A stretch of DNA of 64,000 nucleotides, taken from Nocardioides furvisabuli (GTDB taxonomy: Bacteria > Actinomycetota > Actinomycetes > Propionibacteriales > Nocardioidaceae). The DNA lies in NCBI RefSeq assembly GCF_021083185.1, contig NZ_JAIGQB010000005.1, positions 186,001 through 250,000 on the forward strand, read 5' to 3'. A program made the translations under genes and the position numbers. Under the pieces are notes generated by a model. The model was not told where the DNA came from. It ran no database searches and was given only the letters and a program-made list of their open reading frames with translations. Below are positions 1-12,621 of the stretch, one piece after another (within the stretch, counting starts at the first letter, position 1; the number at the start of each line of letters is the position of its first letter).

Positions 1-318
1 TCGCTGGTGCCGCCGATGATCAACACCGCGAACCCCGACATCGAGCTCGTGCAGCAGAAGGTCGCCGCAGCCATCGCGCGCGCCGAGGGCCAGAAGCCGG
101 TCGTGGAGACCGTCGAGGCCGCCGACGCGCCGGCGGTCGAGGCCCCCGCAGCGGACGCGGACGACTCCGTGGCGCCCGCCGCTCCGGCGACCTCCTCCGC
201 GCCGCCCTCCGCGCCGACCACCCCGACCCCGCCCCCGGCGGTCACGGGCGGCTCGCTCGGCTCCCTGTCGACCGGCTACGCGGCGAACCAGTCGGAGGAC
301 CTCGGCGCGGTTTGTTGA
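1..318 (+). CDS. C-terminal end of a probable LytR-CpsA-Psr (LCP) family protein (5' truncated)
   Basis: The reading frame is open from base 1 and ends at TGA 316-318, so only the last 105 residues are visible. The stretch with INTANPDIELVQQKV followed by a helical AAAIARAEG segment resembles the C-terminal end of actinobacterial LCP proteins, which ligate polysaccharides to peptidoglycan. After it comes a Pro/Ala-rich, low-complexity tail. The catalytic domain lies outside the window, so the call rests on this short segment and on context: an LCP gene sits beside TIGR03089 in M. tuberculosis (Rv3267-Rv3268), and the next genes here make a cell-wall galactan. Another secreted or membrane protein with a Pro-rich tail remains possible. 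Confidence 0.5.
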   Translation, partial: SLVPPMINTANPDIELVQQKVAAAIARAEGQKPVVETVEAADAPAVEAPAADADDSVAPAAPATSSAPPSAPTTPTPPPAVTGGSLGSLSTGYAANQSEDLGAVC

Positions 319-336
319 GGCCCCGCGCCCGACCCC

Positions 337-342
337 TACTGT
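337..342 (+). promoter_or_regulatory. -10 box (TACTGT) of the galactan gene cluster
   Basis: TACTGT lies 7 bases before the GTG at 350, the spacing of leaderless actinobacterial transcripts. It favours GTG 350 over GTG 341 as the start of the first glycosyltransferase. Confidence 0.5.
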
Positions 343-349
343 GTACGCC

Positions 350-1275
350 GTGACCACCGGACCGCTGCCCCGCATCGTCGCGGTCGTGGTCACCTTCAAC
401 CGCCTCGAGCTGCTCCGGACGCTCGTCACGCGGCTCGGTGAGATCGACGGCCTGGCAGAGGTGCTGGTGGTCGACAACGCCTCCTCCGACGGCACGGGGG
501 AGTGGCTGGCCGCGCGCGGGCACACCGGTGAGATCCCGCTGTCGGGGCGCACCCTGACCACCAACCGCGGCGGCGCCGGTGGCTTCCACGACGGGCTCGC
601 CTGGGCCATCGACCGCGAGGCCGACCTGGTCTGGCTCATGGACGACGACGGCCTGCCCGACCGCGACTGCCTCGAGCGGCTGCTCGAGGAGACCGACAAC
701 CTCGACTTCTGGGGCCCGCTGGTCGTCGACGAGGCCGACCCCGGCCGGCTGGTCTTCCCGATCCGGCTGCCCGGTGGCGCCCGCGTGGTGCACGCCGTCG
801 ACGACGTACGCCGTGCCGCCCGCGCCGACCGCATCGACGGCATCGTGATCCCGTTCAACGGCGTGCTGGTCACCAAGGAGCTCGTCGACCGGATCGGCCT
901 GCCCCGCGAGGAGTTCTTCATCTGGGGCGACGACCACGAGTACCGGCTGCGCGCCGAGGAGGCCGGCGCCCGCGTCGCCACCGTCGTCACCGCCACCGTG
1001 CGGCACCCCAGCGTGGGCAACCTCGGCACCCCGATGATGTTCGGCCGCACGACCTACAACGACTCGCCGAGCGACCTCAAGCACTACTGCATGGCGCGCA
1101 ACAACCTGGTCAACCTGCGCGACTACCGCGGGCCGCTGCACGCCCTCGCCTTCGTGGTGAAGACCGCGTGGTTCTACACCTTCACCCGCCCGAGCCTGGC
1201 GCGCCTGCGACTCAGCCTGGGCGCCATGCGCGCCGGCATCGCCGGGGACTTCGACGGCCACCGGAGGTTCCTCGG

Positions 1276-1279
<4 letters not shown>
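350..1279 (+). CDS. Glycosyltransferase family 2, GlfT1-like galactofuranosyl/rhamnosyl transferase
   Basis: This cytoplasmic GT-A enzyme of about 309 residues probably transfers a sugar from a nucleotide donor to a lipid-linked acceptor. It opens with a GT2 Rossmann strand (IVAVVVTFNRLELL), has the WLMDDDG motif that places the DxD metal and nucleotide site near residue 97, and ends in the acceptor-side motif FFIWGDDHEYRLRA. Size and motifs match GlfT1 (Rv3782 type), which adds the first galactofuranose units to the linker. Its neighbours glf, glfT2 and wzm/wzt support that role. The stop overlaps the next start (ATGA), so the two are translationally coupled. Which of the two small GT2 genes is the true GlfT1 cannot be decided from the sequence. 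Confidence 0.8.
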
Positions 1280-5506
<4,227 letters not shown>

Positions 5507-5517
<11 letters not shown>

Positions 5518-6436
5518 GCAGGCCGTGAGCACGCCCCCCCTCGGGCGCGGCCGACCCACCTCCGCCGAGCTGGAGGCGCTGCCGCTGGCGCCGCCCGCGG
5601 CGACCGGCCTCGCCGAGGTCGTACGCCGTCGCTACCTGCTCGGCATGCTGGTGCGCAACACCATCAAGTCGCGCTACCAGGGCACGGTGCTGGGCTGGGT
5701 GTGGAGCTACCTGCAGCCGGCGATCCGATTCTGCATGTTCTACTTCCTGTTCCAGGTGATGATCGGCCGCGGTGAGGGGACGATCGAGAACTTCGCCATC
5801 CACCTGTTCGCCGGCATGGTGATCGTCCACTTCTTCACCGAGACCTTCAACGGCGGCACCCAGTCGCTGGTGCAGAACCGCTCGCTCATCACCAAGCTGC
5901 CCGTGCCGCGGGAGATGTTCCCGGTCGCGCGGATGCTGGTGGCCGCCTGGCACACCGTGCCGATGCTGATCATCCTGCTCATCCCGTGCCTGTTCCTCGG
6001 CTGGCGTCCCGATGCCGTCGGGATGGCGGCCGCGCTGCTCGGCTTCACCCTCACCGCGGCGCTCGGGCTCGCGCTCGGCCTGCTCTTCAGCGTGGGCAAC
6101 GTCTTCATGCGCGACATCGGAAAGGTCGCGCAGACGCTCACGCAGTTCGTCACCTTCAGCGTGCCGATGATGTACCCCTTCACGCTGGTGCAGGAGCGCT
6201 TCGGCGAGCCGCTCGCGAGCTACTACCTCCTCAACCCGATGGCCGAGGCGGTGCTGCTGATCCAGCGCGGCTTCTGGACCGGCACCACGAGCGACCCGGA
6301 GGCCACGGCCGCGGTGCACCTGCCCGACCACCTCTTCACCCGTGGCCTGGTCATGACCGGCATCTCGCTGGCCCTCCTCGTGCTGGCCCAGCGGGTCTTC
6401 TCCCGCCTCGAGGCGCGGGTGCCGGAGCGCCTCTGA
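5507..6436 (+). CDS. ABC-2 type polysaccharide exporter, membrane subunit (Wzm-like)
   Basis: This is the integral membrane half of an ABC exporter that flips lipid-linked galactan. Its roughly 309 residues contain the family entry motif RYLLGMLVRNTIKSRYQGTVLGW, given here only for location, followed by about six hydrophobic segments, among them AIRFCMFYFLFQVMI, MLIILLIPCLFLG and ALGLALGLLFSVGNVFM. It starts at GTG 5507, inside the end of glfT2; GTG 5525 is an equally reasonable start. The partner ATPase follows with a TGATG overlap, so the pair is coupled. In M. tuberculosis the homologous pair (Rv3783/Rv3781) flanks glfT1. Confidence 0.9.
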
Positions 6437-7203
6437 TGACGACGATGATCCAGGTGGAGAACGCCACCAAGTCCTTCACGCTGTCCTACCAGCGCTCGCT
6501 CAAGCAGACCGTGCTGGCCAAGGCCCGCGGGCGCAAGACCCACGACGTGTTCAACGCCGTCGACGACGTGAGCTTCAAGGTCAGCGAGGGGGAGTCGGTC
6601 GGCCTGATGGGGCTCAACGGCTCCGGCAAGTCGACCCTGCTCAAGCTGATCAGCGGCGTGATGCGCCCCGACTCGGGCTCGGTGCTCACCCGCGGGCGGA
6701 TCGCCGGCCTGATCGCCACCGGCACCGGCTTCGACAACAACCTCAGCGGCCGCGAGAACCTCTACCTCAATGCCGCCATCCTGGGGATGTCGCGAGCCGA
6801 GACCGACCGCAAGTTCGACGAGATCGTCGACTTCGCCGACCTGGGCAAGTTCCTCGACACCGACGTCGCCTACTACAGCTCCGGCATGAAGGCCCGCCTC
6901 GGCTTCTCGGTCGCGGTCAACGTCGACGCCGACATCTTCATCGCCGACGAGGCGCTGGCGGTGGGGGACCGGCCGTTCAAGCGCAAGTGCAAGAAGCGCA
7001 TGGACGAGATCGTCTCCTCCGGCGTCACGATGTTCTACGTCTCCCACGCGCCCGGCTCGGTGCGCAACCTCTGCAACCGCGTGCTCGTCATGGAGAGCGG
7101 CAGGCTCGGCTTCGACGGTGACGTCGAGGAGGGCATCCGCTACCTCCACTACGACGAGAGCGACGACAACGGCGACGACGACGGCCTCGGCGCCGACATA
7201 TAG
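6436..7203 (+). CDS. ABC-type polysaccharide exporter, ATP-binding subunit (Wzt-like)
   Basis: This 255-residue ATPase powers the adjacent exporter. It shows Walker A GLNGSGKST, a Q-loop region with GTGFDNNLSGRENLYLNA typical of the polysaccharide exporter subfamily, the signature YSSGMKARLGF, Walker B IFIADEALAVGD, and the switch His in YVSHAPGSV. There is no C-terminal carbohydrate-binding domain of the E. coli O9a Wzt type; the protein ends in an acidic Asp-rich tail. It is the last gene of the galactan operon and is followed by a GC-rich hairpin at 7221-7249. Confidence 0.93.
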   Translation: MTTMIQVENATKSFTLSYQRSLKQTVLAKARGRKTHDVFNAVDDVSFKVSEGESVGLMGLNGSGKSTLLKLISGVMRPDSGSVLTRGRIAGLIATGTGFDNNLSGRENLYLNAAILGMSRAETDRKFDEIVDFADLGKFLDTDVAYYSSGMKARLGFSVAVNVDADIFIADEALAVGDRPFKRKCKKRMDEIVSSGVTMFYVSHAPGSVRNLCNRVLVMESGRLGFDGDVEEGIRYLHYDESDDNGDDDGLGADI

Positions 7204-7220
7204 GCCCGTGGCTCGCGACG

Positions 7221-7249
7221 CTCCCGCTCCCTGCGATGGGGGGCGGGAG
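7221..7249 (+). terminator. GC-rich stem-loop after the galactan operon
   Basis: CTCCCGCTCCC (7221-7231) pairs with GGGGGCGGGAG (7239-7249) over 11 bp, with one T-G wobble and a 7-base loop. It starts 18 bases after the wzt-like stop. There is no T-tract, so this is a hairpin-only terminator candidate. Confidence 0.55.
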
Positions 7250-7298
7250 TGCTGTTCTCGGCGCGTCGTCGACCGTTTCGTGCCACGATCAGTCAGAA

Positions 7299-7344
7299 TT
7301 ACACGCATGTAACGGCGTGTCGAGTGGAAATTACACCGTTGTAG
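7299..7344. promoter_or_regulatory. Pair of TTACA-N4-TGTAA inverted repeats (putative operator)
   Basis: TTACACGCATGTAA (7299-7312) is a perfect spaced inverted repeat. TTACACCGTTGTAG (7331-7344) is a near copy whose start lies 32 bp further on, about three helical turns. The local sequence is AT-rich compared with its surroundings. No cognate regulator can be named. Confidence 0.45.
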
Positions 7345-7362
7345 TTACTCAGAAACTCTTCC

Positions 7363-7389
7363 GTGACTGGTGTGACTGGTGTGAACTTC
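7363..7389. promoter_or_regulatory. Tandem 9-bp direct repeats resembling an MtrA site
   Basis: GTGACTGGT (7363-7371), GTGACTGGT (7372-7380) and GTGAACTTC (7381-7389) follow one another. On the minus strand this reads as GTCAC hexamers every 9 bp, with GTCACA in the middle unit. MtrA of M. tuberculosis is reported to prefer tandem GTCACA-like hexamers with this spacing. The site lies 42-68 bases before a cell-wall amidase start. Confidence 0.4.
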
Positions 7390-7430
7390 TGCCTTGTGTG
7401 ACCTTCCCCCACACAGGAGTAGAGATTCCC

Positions 7431-10157
7431 ATGCGCCCTCTTCAGGCACGTCTCGTCACCCTCTGCCAGCAGGTGCTGGCCCTGGGTGTCGTCCTCGTCG
7501 TCCTCACCCCGGCCTCCGGTGTGGTGTCGCTCGACATCGTCGGTGAGCACCCCTCGCAGACCGCCCCGGACGCCTCGGCCGCGCTGGTGTCGGCCACCGT
7601 GCCGACCTCCGCGGTCACGCCCGAGGTGACCGAGGTGCCGCTGACGGGCGCAGCCGGTGGGTTCTCCGGCCTGAAGGGCCGCACGGTCGCCGGCAGCCCC
7701 ACCACGGCTCGCGTGCAGAGCACCCCGCAGCCGGTCACCGGCTTCGCGGCCGTCGGCGTCACCTGGGAGCACGGGGAGGACCTCGAGGAGGACCAGATCT
7801 CGCTCAAGGTGCGCACCCGCACCGGCGAGGAGTGGAGCGCCTGGGAGGACCTCGAGTACCACGACGAGCACGGCCCCGACGCCGACAGCGCCGAGGGGCG
7901 CGCGTCGCGTCCCGGCACCGAGCCGATGTTCGTCGGCGACGTCGACGACGTCCAGGTCGAGGCGAGCACGGACGGCGCGACCCTGCCCGACGACCTCTCG
8001 CTCGCGCTGGTCGACCCCGGGACGGCCCCGGGCAGCGAGACCGAGGCGCCGGCCCAGCAGTCGGCCCCGCAGGAGACCGGTGACGACCCCACGGCCGCCT
8101 ACGAGCAGGACTTCGCCGACCAGGACGAGCTGATGCAGTCCGAGGGCCTCAGCCTGCGGGCGGCGTACGCCACGAAGGTCGCCGCGCAGCCCACGATCTT
8201 CTCCCGCGCCCAGTGGGGTGCCGACGAGAGCATCCGCGACAAGCGCGCGCTGCGCTACGGCTCCATCAGCGCCGGGTTCGTGCACCACACCGTGAACGCC
8301 AACGACTACACCGAGGCCCAGGTGCCGGCGATCCTGCGCAGCATCTACGCCTACCACGTGAAGTCCCGCGGCTGGAGCGACATCGGCTACAACTTCCTCG
8401 TCGACCGGTTCGGCCGGATCTGGGAGGGCCGCTTCGGCGGCATCGACAAGCCCGTCGTCGGCGCCCACACGCTCAACTACAACGACTACGCCTTCGCGAT
8501 GTCGGCCATCGGCAACTTCGACACCGTGCAGCCGCCGGACGTGATGCTGCGGGCCTACGGCGCCCTGTTCGCCTGGAAGCTCTCCCTGCACGGCGTGAAC
8601 CCCGCGTCCGTGTCGCAGAAGGTCGGTCGCTCGACCTTCCCGGCCATCAACGGCCACCGCGACGCAGGCTCGACCGCCTGCCCGGGCCGCTACCTCTACG
8701 CCAAGCTCCCGCTCATCCGGCAGTACGCCAGCAGCGCGGCCCCGGTCACCCCGACTCCTCCGACCGTGCAGCCCGTCGCGGTGTCCGCGCCTGCCCCGCA
8801 GAACAACCTCGACGCCTCGCCCTACCCCGACCTCGTCGTGCGCCGCGCCTCCGACGGGCGCGGCCTGATGATCCCCACCGGCGGCCTGACGTCGTTCCAG
8901 AAGCGGACCGTGGTCGGCAGGAGCGGCTGGAACAAGCGCGCCGACGTCCTGGTCTCACCCGACCTCACCGGCGACGGCCGGGCCGACCTGGTGACCGTGG
9001 ACCGATCCGGGATCGTGCGTGTCCGGGCCGGCAAGGGCAACGGGAAGTTCGGTGCCACCACCAAGAAGATGTCGCTGCGCGGCTACTCGCTCATCACCGC
9101 GGTCGGCGACATCAACGGTGACGGCCGCAACGACCTGGTCGCCCGTTTCAAGGGTCGCCTCACCACGCTCCTGGCCACCGGTCGCGGCGGCTTCGACCGC
9201 AAGGTCACCCGCAAGGGCTACAGCGGCTACCGCCAGCTCATCGGCGCCGGGGACCTCAACGGCGACGGGCGCGCCGACCTGCTGCTGCGCACCAGGAACC
9301 GGCTCTTCCTGCAGACCGGCTACGGCACCGGACGCTTCGCCCCGCCGCAGCGCGTGGCCGGCAGGTGGAGCGGCTACAACCGCCTCGTCGCCGGTGACTT
9401 CAACGGTGACGGCACCTCCGACCTCGTGGCCCGCACCAGCGCCGGCAAGATGCTGATGCTGCCGGGCCGCGGCGACGGGTCGTACGGCGCCGGACGGGGC
9501 CCGGCCTCGAACCTCAAGAGCATGCGCTGGATCACCGGCACCAACCTGGTCGGCGGCCAGGGTGCGGACCTGATCGGCGTTGCGGGCAAGCAGCTCGTGG
9601 TCGTCGCCAACCGGGACACCTTCGAGCTCGGCGCCCCGGTGGACACCGGTGTCTCCTTCGCCGGCCTCGACATGCTGCTCAACGCCGGCGACGTCAACCG
9701 CGACGGTGCCGGAGACGTGCTGGGCCGCGACACCTCCGGCCAGCTGCTGCTCTTCGCGGGCAACGGCACGGGCGCCCTGGCGCCGGGCCGCGTGCTCGGT
9801 GCGGGCTGGGGCGCCGTCTCCGGCCTGACCGCGGTCGGCGACGTGACCGGGGACGGCAACCCGGACCTGGTGGGTACCACGGGCGGCACCCTCGCGGTGT
9901 GGCGCGGCAACGGGTCGGGCTTCGACGCCGCCGTGCCGGTCAAGGGAGGCGTGCCGATGCCCGCCGGGCTGCCCTCGGACCTCTCGGGCTTCGACTGGGT
10001 CCTCGGCGTCCAGCCGATGACGCTCAAGGGCAAGAGCGACTACGTCGTGCGTGAGCGCGCCAGCGGCATGGTCTACGTCTACAGCGGTCGCCGCTCGGGC
10101 GTCTCGACCCCGCGCGTGCTGGGCGAGGGACTGGGGGCCTTCGACCTGGCCGGGTGA
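7431..10157 (+). CDS. Secreted N-acetylmuramoyl-L-alanine amidase (PGRP type) with FG-GAP/VCBS repeats
   Basis: This large exported protein (908 residues) probably cleaves the amide bond between muramic acid and the stem peptide. An N-terminal hydrophobic stretch (VLALGVVLVVLTPASG, residues 15-30) acts as signal peptide. An Ala/Thr-rich and acidic region leads to the amidase/PGRP domain (about 255-430), with zinc-ligand motifs FVHHTVN and NGHRDAGSTACPG and the fold motif WSDIGYNFLVDRFGRIWEGR spread between them. From about residue 460 at least six repeats of the DxNGDGxxDL kind (GDINGDGRNDL, GDLNGDGRADL, GDFNGDGTSDL) form a calcium-binding beta-propeller-like region. ATG 7431 is chosen for CACAGGAG upstream and for the signal peptide. 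Possible MtrA-type repeats precede it. Confidence 0.9.
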   Translation: MRPLQARLVTLCQQVLALGVVLVVLTPASGVVSLDIVGEHPSQTAPDASAALVSATVPTSAVTPEVTEVPLTGAAGGFSGLKGRTVAGSPTTARVQSTPQPVTGFAAVGVTWEHGEDLEEDQISLKVRTRTGEEWSAWEDLEYHDEHGPDADSAEGRASRPGTEPMFVGDVDDVQVEASTDGATLPDDLSLALVDPGTAPGSETEAPAQQSAPQETGDDPTAAYEQDFADQDELMQSEGLSLRAAYATKVAAQPTIFSRAQWGADESIRDKRALRYGSISAGFVHHTVNANDYTEAQVPAILRSIYAYHVKSRGWSDIGYNFLVDRFGRIWEGRFGGIDKPVVGAHTLNYNDYAFAMSAIGNFDTVQPPDVMLRAYGALFAWKLSLHGVNPASVSQKVGRSTFPAINGHRDAGSTACPGRYLYAKLPLIRQYASSAAPVTPTPPTVQPVAVSAPAPQNNLDASPYPDLVVRRASDGRGLMIPTGGLTSFQKRTVVGRSGWNKRADVLVSPDLTGDGRADLVTVDRSGIVRVRAGKGNGKFGATTKKMSLRGYSLITAVGDINGDGRNDLVARFKGRLTTLLATGRGGFDRKVTRKGYSGYRQLIGAGDLNGDGRADLLLRTRNRLFLQTGYGTGRFAPPQRVAGRWSGYNRLVAGDFNGDGTSDLVARTSAGKMLMLPGRGDGSYGAGRGPASNLKSMRWITGTNLVGGQGADLIGVAGKQLVVVANRDTFELGAPVDTGVSFAGLDMLLNAGDVNRDGAGDVLGRDTSGQLLLFAGNGTGALAPGRVLGAGWGAVSGLTAVGDVTGDGNPDLVGTTGGTLAVWRGNGSGFDAAVPVKGGVPMPAGLPSDLSGFDWVLGVQPMTLKGKSDYVVRERASGMVYVYSGRRSGVSTPRVLGEGLGAFDLAG

Positions 10158-10184
10158 TCAGCCGGCGCGACCAGAGCAGCGCAG

Positions 10185-10892
10185 TCAGGCCCGCGCGGTC
10201 GCCCGTTCGGCGTCGAAGACGTCGTCGAGGCGGTCCGGGTCGGGATTGCGGACGAGGACCAGCGAGCCTCCCCTTCGGAGGGGCTCGGTGAGGGTGGCCG
10301 TTCCTGGTGGGGAAGCCGGGTCGGCCACCGACAGAAGACGGCCGCCGTCGGTGAGTGCACTCCCGACGGCGGCCGTCAGGTCGTGCAGCCCGTCCTGGGT
10401 GAGGGTGTCGGTGGCGAGGTCGTCCCCGGTGGGCGGGTCCCAGGCCGTGAACCCGTCGGGCTGCGACCAGATCTCGACCCCGACATCCAGGACGCCCGGC
10501 GGGAGCGGCTCGGCGAACCGGACGCCCAGCGGGCGCAGGCTGCACGCCAGGACAGGCAGCGCCGACGCGCGGGGGCTCCAGGTGTCCAGGCCGTCAGGCC
10601 CGCACACGACCGCATCGGGCTCGTCGGACGTCGTCACCCTCAGCCCGACCGTCCAGGCCGCGCCGAGGAACACCGTCGAGAGCCAGTGCGGCGGCAGGTC
10701 GATGCGCAGGGACATGCCCCGCTCGAGGTCGGCCACGTCGACGAGCAGGCCGGACGCCTTGGCCACCCAGTTGGCGTACGTCGTCACCGACAGCTCGACG
10801 CGCTCGTCGGTGGCGTGGTCGTAGAAGGTGACCAGGGGCCGACCGGGATCGCGCCGGAGCTGGGCGCCGAGCGTCTCGGCGAAGGTGGGCAC
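10185..10892 (-). CDS. TIGR03089 family protein
   Basis: A 235-residue actinobacterial protein related to the N-terminal part of acyl-CoA synthetase/AMP-ligase enzymes (VTFYDHATDERVELSVTTYAN at the front, used here only to locate the segment). It lacks the AMP-binding core and the C-terminal lid, so it is unlikely to be an active ligase. In M. tuberculosis the homologue (Rv3268) sits next to an LCP gene, as it probably does here with the galactan cluster inserted between. It is convergent with the amidase gene and 9 bases downstream of the DUF3105 gene. A near-perfect 41-bp palindrome lies in its 3' half (10337-10377). Function unknown. Confidence 0.8.
   Translation of the reverse strand: MPTFAETLGAQLRRDPGRPLVTFYDHATDERVELSVTTYANWVAKASGLLVDVADLERGMSLRIDLPPHWLSTVFLGAAWTVGLRVTTSDEPDAVVCGPDGLDTWSPRASALPVLACSLRPLGVRFAEPLPPGVLDVGVEIWSQPDGFTAWDPPTGDDLATDTLTQDGLHDLTAAVGSALTDGGRLLSVADPASPPGTATLTEPLRRGGSLVLVRNPDPDRLDDVFDAERATARA
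10337..10377. repeat. 41-bp near-perfect palindrome inside the TIGR03089 gene
   Basis: GACGGCCGCCGTCGG (10337-10351) is the exact reverse complement of 10363-10377, and the centre GAGTGCACTC (10353-10362) is itself palindromic. Only T10352 is unpaired, so the arms are 20 bp. It is coding sequence on the minus strand. Confidence 0.9.
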
Positions 10893-10901
10893 GCAGCCGG
10901 C

Positions 10902-11642
10902 TCAGACCGCGTTGGGCTCGGGGGAGTCCATGTAGGGGTAGTCGGTCATGAAGGTGTCGAGGGCGGCACCGCTGAGGTCCGAGCAGTACTGCCACACGCC
11001 GACCGCCTTGGACGGGTCGGTCTCGCCGACGCCGCCGACGGACCAGTGGGTCAGGGCGACGTGCTGGTCGTCGGGGAAGGGCTCGCCGTCCTCGGACGTC
11101 CACGGCACGGCCTTGAACTTGTCGCGGTAGTTGGTGGTGCCCTGGAGCTTCGAGGCGATGCCGCGCAGCTGGTCCATCTTGTCCGAGTCGCCGGCGATGG
11201 TCTCGTCGTACCAGAGGACGGTGAAGCCGTGCTCGAGGTTGTGCACGAGCTCGCCGAGCTCGGGACGGTCCGAGGCGGTGTAGAGCTTGCGGTCCATGCT
11301 GTCCCACAGGTTCCAGTGGGTGCCGAAGGCCGGCGGGGAGTCCGGGTAGGTCATCGGCGTGCCGACGTCCACGTGGTCCTGGTTGCCCTCGGCGGGCTTG
11401 GTGGTGACCTCCTGGCACACCGAGGCCTCGGCGCCGATCTCGCTCAGCGAGTCGGAGGAGAACGCGCGCAGGTCGTACCAGTCCTTGACCGGCTTGAACG
11501 CGGCGGCGCCGACGATGAGCACGGCGACCAGGACGCACACGCCGACGATCGCCATGCCACGACGGTTCTCGCCGCGAGCCTGCTGGGAACGGATGGAGTC
11601 GATGACCGCCTGACGGTCGGTCTTCTTTGCCTGCTTGGCCAC
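10902..11642 (-). CDS. DUF3105 membrane-anchored protein
   Basis: A 246-residue protein with a short basic N-terminus, one transmembrane segment (GMAIVGVCVLVAVLIVGAAA, about residues 29-48) and an extracytoplasmic DUF3105 domain. Family-typical segments are PPAFGTHW, the HNLEHGFTVLWY motif and WPYMD-like aromatic residues near the end. The conserved His cluster in LVHNLEHG could bind a metal, but no activity is established for the family. The start is GTG 11642, the first start after the upstream gene; longer frames run back through cofE. It is probably co-oriented with cofE-cofD and TIGR03089. Confidence 0.85.
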   Translation of the reverse strand: MAKQAKKTDRQAVIDSIRSQQARGENRRGMAIVGVCVLVAVLIVGAAAFKPVKDWYDLRAFSSDSLSEIGAEASVCQEVTTKPAEGNQDHVDVGTPMTYPDSPPAFGTHWNLWDSMDRKLYTASDRPELGELVHNLEHGFTVLWYDETIAGDSDKMDQLRGIASKLQGTTNYRDKFKAVPWTSEDGEPFPDDQHVALTHWSVGGVGETDPSKAVGVWQYCSDLSGAALDTFMTDYPYMDSPEPNAV

Positions 11643-11691
11643 GGTGCTCGGTGTCTCTCGGTCGGTGGACGACGGACTGCGCTGGCAGAGT

Positions 11692-12621
11692 CTACGTAGT
11701 CCGCGGTGATCCGTCGTACACGCCGTCGGATCCGGCCCGCTCCCAGTCCTCCGTGCGCCACCCGTGGGCGAAGCAGACAGCCGCGACGGCGGTGCGGTCG
11801 GCCGCGTCGGGGAGTCGCCCGATGGCCGTCGCGAGCTCGTGGGCGTCGGCGGGTGCGCCGAAGGGCGCGCGGTCCGCGTCGTCCCCGGCCAGGGCACGTA
11901 CGACGGCCTCGCGCGCACCCCAGCCGAAGAGGTCCGCGCCGTCGGGGCGCACCAGCGCGGCGGCGCCGGTCCCGTCCTCGCCGGGCGCCAGCACCAGGTC
12001 GGCGCGGCCGCGCACCACGGCGAGCGGACGGCCGGCGAGCTTGCCCTGCGCCAGCTCGGCGGCACCGGCGAGCTCGTCGGCGACTGCGGGGAGGGTGACG
12101 GCGAGGGGGTTGCCGTGCGGGTCGGTGCGTCCCGCGAAGTCCTCGGCCACCACGAGGCCGGCGGCCCCGATGGCCAGGTCGGTCTGGCCCTCGCGCCAGG
12201 CCCTGCCGGCGGTGTCGGTGATGACGACGGCCACGTTGACGCCGGCGCGGTCACGGATCTCGCGACGCATGGCACGGGCCGAGGCGTCGGGGTCCAGCGG
12301 CAGCAGCACGAGGGAGCCCGCGGCGACGTTGGAGGCATCGACGCCGGCCGCCGCCATGGTGAGGCCCAGGCGGTGCCGCACGATGCGGGTCGCGCCTCGA
12401 CGGGCGACCAGGCGCACCGACTCCTCGTCGATCGCCTCCTCGCGCCCGCCCCTCCGGGTGCGACCCTCGGCCTTGCTCACCACCTTGCTGGTCACGCAGA
12501 CCACGTCGCCGTCCGTGAGGTCCGCGCCGCCCTGGAGGGCACCCAGCAGCAGGCCGGCCAGGTCGTCGCCGGCCTGCACCTCGGGGAGGCCGTCGGGGGC
12601 CCAGACCTCGAGGCGACTCAC
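11692..12621 (-). CDS. cofE: Coenzyme F420-0:L-glutamate ligase
   Basis: CofE adds glutamate residues to F420-0, finishing the deazaflavin cofactor. The 309-residue protein has CofE motifs VVCVTSKVVSKAEGR, VITDTAGRAWREGQTD and AIGAAGL, ending around residue 245. The last 60 residues contain DLFGWGAREAVVRAL, which resembles the linker before the nitroreductase domain in mycobacterial FbiB, but no nitroreductase domain follows. The enzyme is therefore the short CofE form with a remnant or independent extension. The GTG start overlaps the cofD stop (GTGA), so the pair forms an operon. Confidence 0.9.
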   Translation of the reverse strand: MSRLEVWAPDGLPEVQAGDDLAGLLLGALQGGADLTDGDVVCVTSKVVSKAEGRTRRGGREEAIDEESVRLVARRGATRIVRHRLGLTMAAAGVDASNVAAGSLVLLPLDPDASARAMRREIRDRAGVNVAVVITDTAGRAWREGQTDLAIGAAGLVVAEDFAGRTDPHGNPLAVTLPAVADELAGAAELAQGKLAGRPLAVVRGRADLVLAPGEDGTGAAALVRPDGADLFGWGAREAVVRALAGDDADRAPFGAPADAHELATAIGRLPDAADRTAVAAVCFAHGWRTEDWERAGSDGVYDGSPRTT

